64,000 nucleotides of DNA, from assembly GCA_949358305.1 (NCBI GenBank), contig OX442321.1, positions 4,737,605-4,801,604 of the forward strand, given 5' to 3'. This DNA comes from Strigamia acuminata. Taxonomy: Eukaryota; Arthropoda; Chilopoda; Geophilomorpha; Linotaeniidae. The stretch's first letter is position 1. Each line of letters starts with the position of its first letter. This document shows positions 57,701 to 64,000 of the stretch, piece by piece. The notes under the pieces are model-generated. The model did no database searches and was not told the DNA's origin. It saw nothing but the letters and a program-made list of their open reading frames with translations. Both the position numbers and the translations under genes were made by a program.

Positions 57701-60700
57701 CTCCCAAACATTGCAACTTTTTCCGAAATCGCACCCTCACTTCAAACACCCATAAAAAGAGAACCATACACAGGAAAAATCCCAAACTTTTTTTGGCACT
57801 TCCTTGACTCATCCCTAAGACACTCACCAAGTTTCAGGACCTCACACCTTCAGATAGTTGAGTTACACACTCCCAAACATTGCAACTTTTCTCGAAATCG
57901 CACCCGACTTCAAACACGCATAAAAAGAGAACCATACACAGGAAAAATCCCAAACTTTTTTTGGCACTTCCTTGACTCATCCCTAAGACACTCACCAAGT
58001 TTCAGGACCTCACACCTTCAGATAGTTGAGTTACACACTCCCAAACATTGCAACTTTTCTCGAAATCGCACCCGACTTCAAACACGCATAAAAAGAGAAC
58101 CATACACAAGAAAAATCCCAAACTTTTTTTGGCACTTCCTTGACTCATCCCTAAGACACTCACCAAGTTTCAGCAGCTCACACCTTCAGATACTTGAGTT
58201 ACATACTCACAAACACTGCAAATTTTTCAGAAATCGCACCCTCACTTCAAACACCCATAAAAAGAGAACCATACACAGGAAAAATCCCAAACTTTTTTTG
58301 GCACTTCCTGGACTCATCCCTAAGACACTCACCAAGTTTCAGCACCTCACACCTTCAGATACTTGAGTTACATATTCACAAACACTGCAAATTTTTCCGA
58401 AAGCGCACCCTCACTTCAAACACCCATAAAAAGAGAACCATACACAGGAAAAATCCCAAACTTTTTTTGGCACTTCCTTGACTCATCCCTAAGACACTCA
58501 ACAAGTTTCAGCACCTCACACCTTCAGATACTTGAGTTACACACTCCCAAACATTGCAACCTTTTCAGAAATCGCACCCTCACTTTAAACACCCATAAAA
58601 AGAGAACCATACACAGGAAAAATCCCAAACTTTTTTTGGCACTTCCTTGACTCATCCCTAAGACACTCACCAAGTTTCAGCACCTCACACCTTCAGATAC
58701 TTGAGTTACGCACTCCCAAACATTGCAACTTTTTCAGAAATCGCACCCTCACTTCAAACACCCATAAAAAGAGAACCATACACAGGAAAAATCCCAAACT
58801 TTTTTTGGCACTTCCTTGACTCATCCCTAAGACACTCACCAAGTTTCAGCACCTCACACCTTCAGGTAGTTGAGTTACACACTCCCAAACATTGCAACTT
58901 TTTCCGAAATCGCACCCTCACTTCAAACACCCATAAAAAGAGAACCATACACAGGAAAAATCCCAAACTTTTTTTGGCACTTCCTTGACTCATCCCTAAG
59001 ACACTCACCAAGTTTCAGCACCTCACACCTTCAGATACTTGAGTTACGCACTCCCAAACATTGCAACTTTTCTAGAAATCGCACCCGACTTCAAACACGC
59101 ATAAAAAGAGAACCATACACAGGAAAAATCCCAAACTTTTTTTGGCACTTCCTTGACTCATCCCTAAGACACTCACCAAGCTTCAGCACCTCACACCTTC
59201 AGATACCTGAGTTACATACTTACAAACACTGCAAATCTTTTCGAACTTTTCAACATTTTCCAAAATCACACCCTCACTCCAAACACGCATAAAAAGAGAA
59301 CCATACACAGGAAAAATCCCAAACTTTTTTTGGCACTTCCTTGACTCATCCCTAAGACACTCACCAAGTTTCAGCACCTCACACCTTCAGATACTTGAGT
59401 TACATATTCACAAACACTGCAAATTTTTCAGAAATCGCACCCTCACTTCAAACACCCATAAAAAGAGAACCATACACAGGAAAAATCCCAAACTTTTTTT
59501 GGCACTTCCTGGACTCATCCCTAAGACACTCACCAAGTTTCAGCAGCTCACACCTTCAGATACTTGAGTTACATACTCACAAACACTGCAAATTTTTCAG
59601 AAATCGCACCCTCACTTCAAACACCCATAAAAAGAGAACCATACACAGGAAAAATCCCAAACTTTTTTTGGCACTTCCTGGACTCATCCCTAAGACACTC
59701 ACCAAGTTTCAGCACCTCACACCTTCAGATACTTGAGTTACATATTCACAAACACTGCAAATTTTTCCGAAAGCGCACCCTCACTTCAAACACCCATAAA
59801 AAGAGAACCATACACAGGAAAAATCCCAAACTTTTTTTGGCACTTCCTTGACTCATCCCTAAGACACTCAACAAGTTTCAGCACCTCACACCTTCAGATA
59901 CTTGAGTTACACACTCCCAAACATTGCAACCTTTTCAGAAATCGCACCCTCACTTTAAACACCCATAAAAAGAGAACCATACACAGGAAAAATCCCAAAC
60001 TTTTTTTGGCACTTCCTTGACTCATCCCTAAGACACTCACCAAGTTTCAGCACCTCACACCTTCAGATACTTGAGTTACGCACTCCCAAACACTGCAAAT
60101 TATTTCGAACTTTTCAACTTTTTCCGAAATCGCACCCTCACTTCAAACACCCATAAAAAGAGAACCATACACACGAAAAATCCCAAATTTTTTTTGGCAC
60201 TTCCTTGACTCATCCCTAAGACACTCAACAAGTTTCAGCACCTCACACCTTCAGATACTTGAGTTACGCACTCCCAAACACTGCAAATTATTTCGAACTT
60301 TTCAACTTTTTCCGAAATCGCACCCTCACTTCAAACACCCATAAAAAGAGAACCATACACAGGAAAAATCCCAAACTTTTTTTGGCACTTCCTTGACTCA
60401 TCCCTAAGACACTCAACAAGTTTCAGCACCTCACACCTTCAGATACTTGAGTTACACACTCCCAAACATTGCAACCTTTTCAGAAATCGCACCCTCACTT
60501 TAAACACCCATAAAAAGAGAACCATACACAGGAAAAATCCCAAACTTTTTTTGGCACTTCCTGGACTCATCCCTAAGACACTCACCAAGTTTCAGCACCT
60601 CACACCTTCAGATACTTGAGTTACACACTCCCAAACATTGCAACTTTTTCAGAAATCGCACCCTCACTTCAAACACCCATAAAAAGAGAACCATACACAG

Positions 60701-63700
60701 GAAAAATCCCAAACTTTTTTTGGCACTTCCTTGACTCATCCCTAAGAAACTCACCAAGTTTCAGCACCTCACACCTTCAGGTAGTTGAGTTACACACTCC
60801 CAAACATTGCAACTTTTTCCGAAATCGCACCCTCACTTCAAACACCCATAAAAAGAGAACCATACACAGGAAAAATCCCAAACTTTTTTTGGCACTTCCT
60901 TGACTCATCCCTAAGACACTCACCAAGTTTCAGGACCTCACACCTTCAGATAGTTGAGTTACACACTCCCAAACATTGCAACTTTTCTCGAAATCGCACC
61001 CGACTTCAAACACGCATAAAAAGAGAACCATACACAGGAAAAATCCCAAACTTTTTTTGGCACTTCCTTGACTCATCCCTAAGACACTCACCAAGTTTCA
61101 GGACCTCACACCTTCAGATAGTTGAGTTACACACTCCCAAACATTGCAACTTTTCTCGAAATCGCACCCGACTTCAAACACGCATAAAAAGAGAACCATA
61201 CACAGGAAAAATCCCAAACTTTTTTTGGCACTTCCTTGACTCATCCCTAAGACACTCAACAAGTTTCAGCACCTCACACCTTCAGATACTTGAGTTACAC
61301 ACTCCCAAACATTGCAACCTTTTCAGAAATCGCACCCTCACTTTAAACACCCATAAAAAGAGAACCATACACAGGAAAAATCCCAAACTTTTTTTGGCAC
61401 TTCCTTGACTCATCCCTAAGACACTCACCAAGTTTCAGCACCTCACACCTTCAGATACTTGAGTTACGCACTCCCAAACACTGCAAATTATTTCGAACTT
61501 TTCAACTTTTTCCGAAATCGCACCCTCACTTCAAACACCCATAAAAAGAGAACCATACACACGAAAAATCCCAAATTTTTTTTGGCACTTCCTTGACTCA
61601 TCCCTAAGACACTCAACAAGTTTCAGCACCTCACACCTTCAGATACTTGAGTTACACACTCCCAAACATTGCAACCTTTTCAGAAATCGCACCCTCACTT
61701 TAAACACCCATAAAAAGAGAACCATACACAGGAAAAATCCCAAACTTTTTTTGGCACTTCCTGGACTCATCCCTAAGACACTCACCAAGTTTCAGCACCT
61801 CACACCTTCAGATACTTGAGTTACATATTCACAAACACTGCAAATTTTTCCGAAAGCGCACCCTCACTTCAAACACCCATAAAAAGAGAACCATACACAG
61901 GAAAAATCCCAAACTTTTTTTGGCACTTCCTTGACTCATCCCTAAGACACTCACCAAGTTTCAGCACCTCACACCTTCAGATACTTGAGTTACATATTCA
62001 CAAACACTGCAAATTTTTCCGAAAGCGCACCCTCACTTCAAACACCCATAAAAAGAGAACCATACACAGGAAAAATCCCAAACTTTTTTTGGCACTTCCT
62101 TGACTCATCCCTAAGACACTCAACAAGTTTCAGCACCTCACACCTTCAGATACTTGAGTTACACACTCCCAAACATTGCAACCTTTTCAGAAATCGCACC
62201 CTCACTTTAAACACCCATAAAAAGAGAACCATACACAGGAAAAATCCCAAACTTTTTTTGGCACTTCCTTGACTCATCCCTAAGACACTCACCAAGTTTC
62301 AGCACCTCACACCTTCAGATACTTGAGTTACGCACTCCCAAACACTGCAAATTATTTCGAACTTTTCAACTTTTTCCGAAATCGCACCCTCACTTCAAAC
62401 ACCCATAAAAAGAGAACCATACACACGAAAAATCCCAAATTTTTTTTTGGCACTTCCTTGACTCATCCCTAAGACACTCAACAAGTTTCAGCACCTCACA
62501 CCTTCAGATACTTGAGTTACACACTCCCAAACATTGCAACCTTTTCAGAAATCGCACCCTCACTTTAAACACCCATAAAAAGAGAACCATACACAGGAAA
62601 AATCCCAAACTTTTTTTGGCACTTCCTGGACTCATCCCTAAGACACTCACCAAGTTTCAGCACCTCACACCTTCAGATACTTGAGTTACATATTCACAAA
62701 CACTGCAAATTTTTCCGAAAGCGCACCCTCACTTCAAACACCCATAAAAAGAGAACCATACACAGGAAAAATCCCAAACTTTTTTTGGCACTTCCTTGAC
62801 TCATCCCTAAGACACTCACCAAGTTTCAGCACCTCACACCTTCAGGTAGTTGAGTTACACACTCCCAAACATTGCAACTTTTTCCGAAATCGCACCCTCA
62901 CTTCAAACACCCATAAAAAGAGAACCATACACAGGAAAAATCCCAAACTTTTTTTGGCACTTCCTTGACTCATCCCTAAGACACTCACCAAGTTTCAGCA
63001 CCTCACACCTTCAGATACTTGAGTTACGCACTCCCAAACATTGCAACTTTTTCAGAAATCGCACCCTCACTTCAAACACCCATAAAAAGAGAACCATACA
63101 CAGGAAAAATCCCAAACTTTTTTTGGCACTTCCTTGACTCATCCCTAAGACACTCACCAAGTTTCAGCACCTCACACCTTCAGGTAGTTGAGTTACACAC
63201 TCCCAAACATTGCAACTTTTTCCGAAATCGCACCCTCACTTCAAACACCCATAAAAAGAGAACCATACACAGGAAAAATCCCAAACTTTTTTTGGCACTT
63301 CCTTGACTCATCCCTAAGACACTCACCAAGTTTCAGGACCTTACACCTTCAGATAGTTGAGTTACACACTCCCAAACATTGCAACTTTTCTCGAAATCGC
63401 ACCCGACTTCAAACACGCATAAAAAGAGAACCATACACAGGAAAAATCCCAACCTTTTTTTGGCACTTCCTTGACTCATCCCTAAGACACTCACCAAGTT
63501 TCAGCAGCTCACACCTTCAGATACTTGAGTTACATACTCACAAACACTGCAAATTTTTCAGAAATCGCACCCTCACTTCAAACACCCATAAAAAGAGAAC
63601 CATACACAGAAAAAATCCCAAACTTTTTTTGGCACTTCCTTGACTCATCCCTAAGACACTCAACAAGTTTCAGGACCTCACACCTTCAGATAGTTGAGTT

Positions 63701-64000
63701 ACACACTCCCAAATATTGCAACTTTTTCCGAAATCGCAACCCGACTTCAAACACCCATAAAAAGAGAACCATACACAGGAAAAACCCCAAACTTTTTTTG
63801 GCACTTCTTTGACTCATTCCTAAGACACTCACCAAGTTTCAGCACCTCACACCTTCAGATACCTGAGTTACATACTTACAAACACTGCAAATCTTTTCGA
63901 ACTTTTCAACATTTTCCAAAATCACACCCTCACTCCAAACACCCATAAAAAGAGAACCATACACAGGAAAAATCCCAAACTTTTTTTGGCACTTCCTGGA

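Larger units (their letters stand above)
46418..58005 (+). repeat. 5826-bp segmental tandem duplication inside the satellite
   Basis: 46418-52179 and 52244-58005 match at an offset of 5826 wherever compared. That includes the 599-codon open frames (46731, 52557), the rare CCCTAAAACACTCACC variant (about 46521, 52347) and the hairpin element (48793, 54619). Identity breaks at 46417/52243 on the left and 52180/58006 on the right. The copies look identical by reading; a base-by-base alignment was not run. Confidence 0.85.
33452..64000 (+). repeat. Satellite array, 169-bp monomer, about 175-180 copies
   Basis: Head-to-tail monomers run without interruption (apart from two inserted hairpin elements) to the window edge. 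Landmark blocks per monomer: TTCAGATACTTGAGTTACA, GAAATCGCACCCTCACTTC, ACCCATAAAAAGAGAACC, GGAAAAATCCCAAACTTTTT, GACTCATCCCTAAGACACTC, AAGTTTCAGCACCTCACACC. Most monomers are 169 bp. A 188-bp form has an extra TTTCGAACTTTTCAAC-type segment, and a 168-bp form lacks one G in TTTGGCACTT. The first monomers (33.45-36 kb) are the most diverged. All monomers have the same orientation. By hand count one consensus monomer has about 55 C and 16 G. No gene is expected here. Confidence 0.97.

Noticed and set aside
33540-63948. Dozens of open frames of 84-252 codons, and two of 599 codons, in the array
   Set aside because: They are translations of the satellite monomer in different phases, appear at monomer spacing and have no independent coding signal.
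33452-64000. CRISPR-like or gene-repeat interpretation of the array
   Set aside because: Units are contiguous 169-bp monomers without unique spacers, in animal DNA.
33452-64000. Declaring the array a centromere
   Set aside because: Monomer length is suggestive, but I found no CENP-B-box-like motif (no CGGG in the consensus monomer) and have no chromosomal context.

Overview
The window is eukaryotic, animal DNA. It is AT-rich, its genes are split by introns of about 60-70 bases with GT-AG borders, and it is full of transposon remnants. The recognisable genes belong to the DEG/ENaC (degenerin / epithelial sodium channel, pickpocket-like) family, which is found only in animals. An arthropod is the most likely source, judged from the compact introns, the tandem pickpocket-like expansion and a (CCTAA)n tract. 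That is inference; the sequence does not prove the taxon.

Layout. 1-4105: the 3' half of an LTR retrotransposon (a gag-like reading frame with a CCHC zinc knuckle, a purine tract and one long LTR of about 1.9 kb), nested in an older LTR-like repeat. Both lie in an intron of the first DEG/ENaC copy. 4151-30050: a tandem DEG/ENaC cluster. It holds copy A (exons 4-7 only; the start is outside the window or lost), copy B (8296-9957), copy C (13614-15611, broken by a hAT-type MITE in its last exon), copy D (16503-19077) and copy E (25206-28892). There are also last-exon fragments near 6.3, 21.75 and 29.7-30.0 kb and an orphan 5' flank near 11.6-12.5 kb. B, D and E can each be read as complete seven-exon genes of about 420-430 residues. 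Each begins with a separate 49-55 base exon that supplies the only upstream in-frame ATG. Conserved 5' and 3' flanks travel with the copies, so the duplicated unit is larger than the gene.

The cluster is riddled with insertions: a MULE-like element with FLYWCH, transposase-tail and RING-finger remnants (19101-21051) nested in a MITE, a MULE-type MITE with a 9-base target duplication inside the large intron of copy E, several foldback elements and four copies of an LTR-like repeat. 30.0-33.4 kb holds mostly inverted-repeat elements and a short protein-like remnant.

From about 33.45 kb to the window end is one satellite array with a 169 bp monomer, about 175-180 monomers. It has a 188 bp variant, a 168 bp variant, dimer and higher-order periods (338, about 1370 and 5826 bp), and a 181 bp hairpin element that was copied together with a 5.8 kb segment. 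The long reading frames inside the array come from 168 being divisible by three and are not genes.

Functionally, the DEG/ENaC copies would make trimeric, cation-selective plasma-membrane channel subunits with two membrane spans and a cysteine-rich ectodomain. Closely related tandem copies are typical of sensory (chemo- or mechanosensory) pickpocket families. Nothing here fixes the ligand or tissue.
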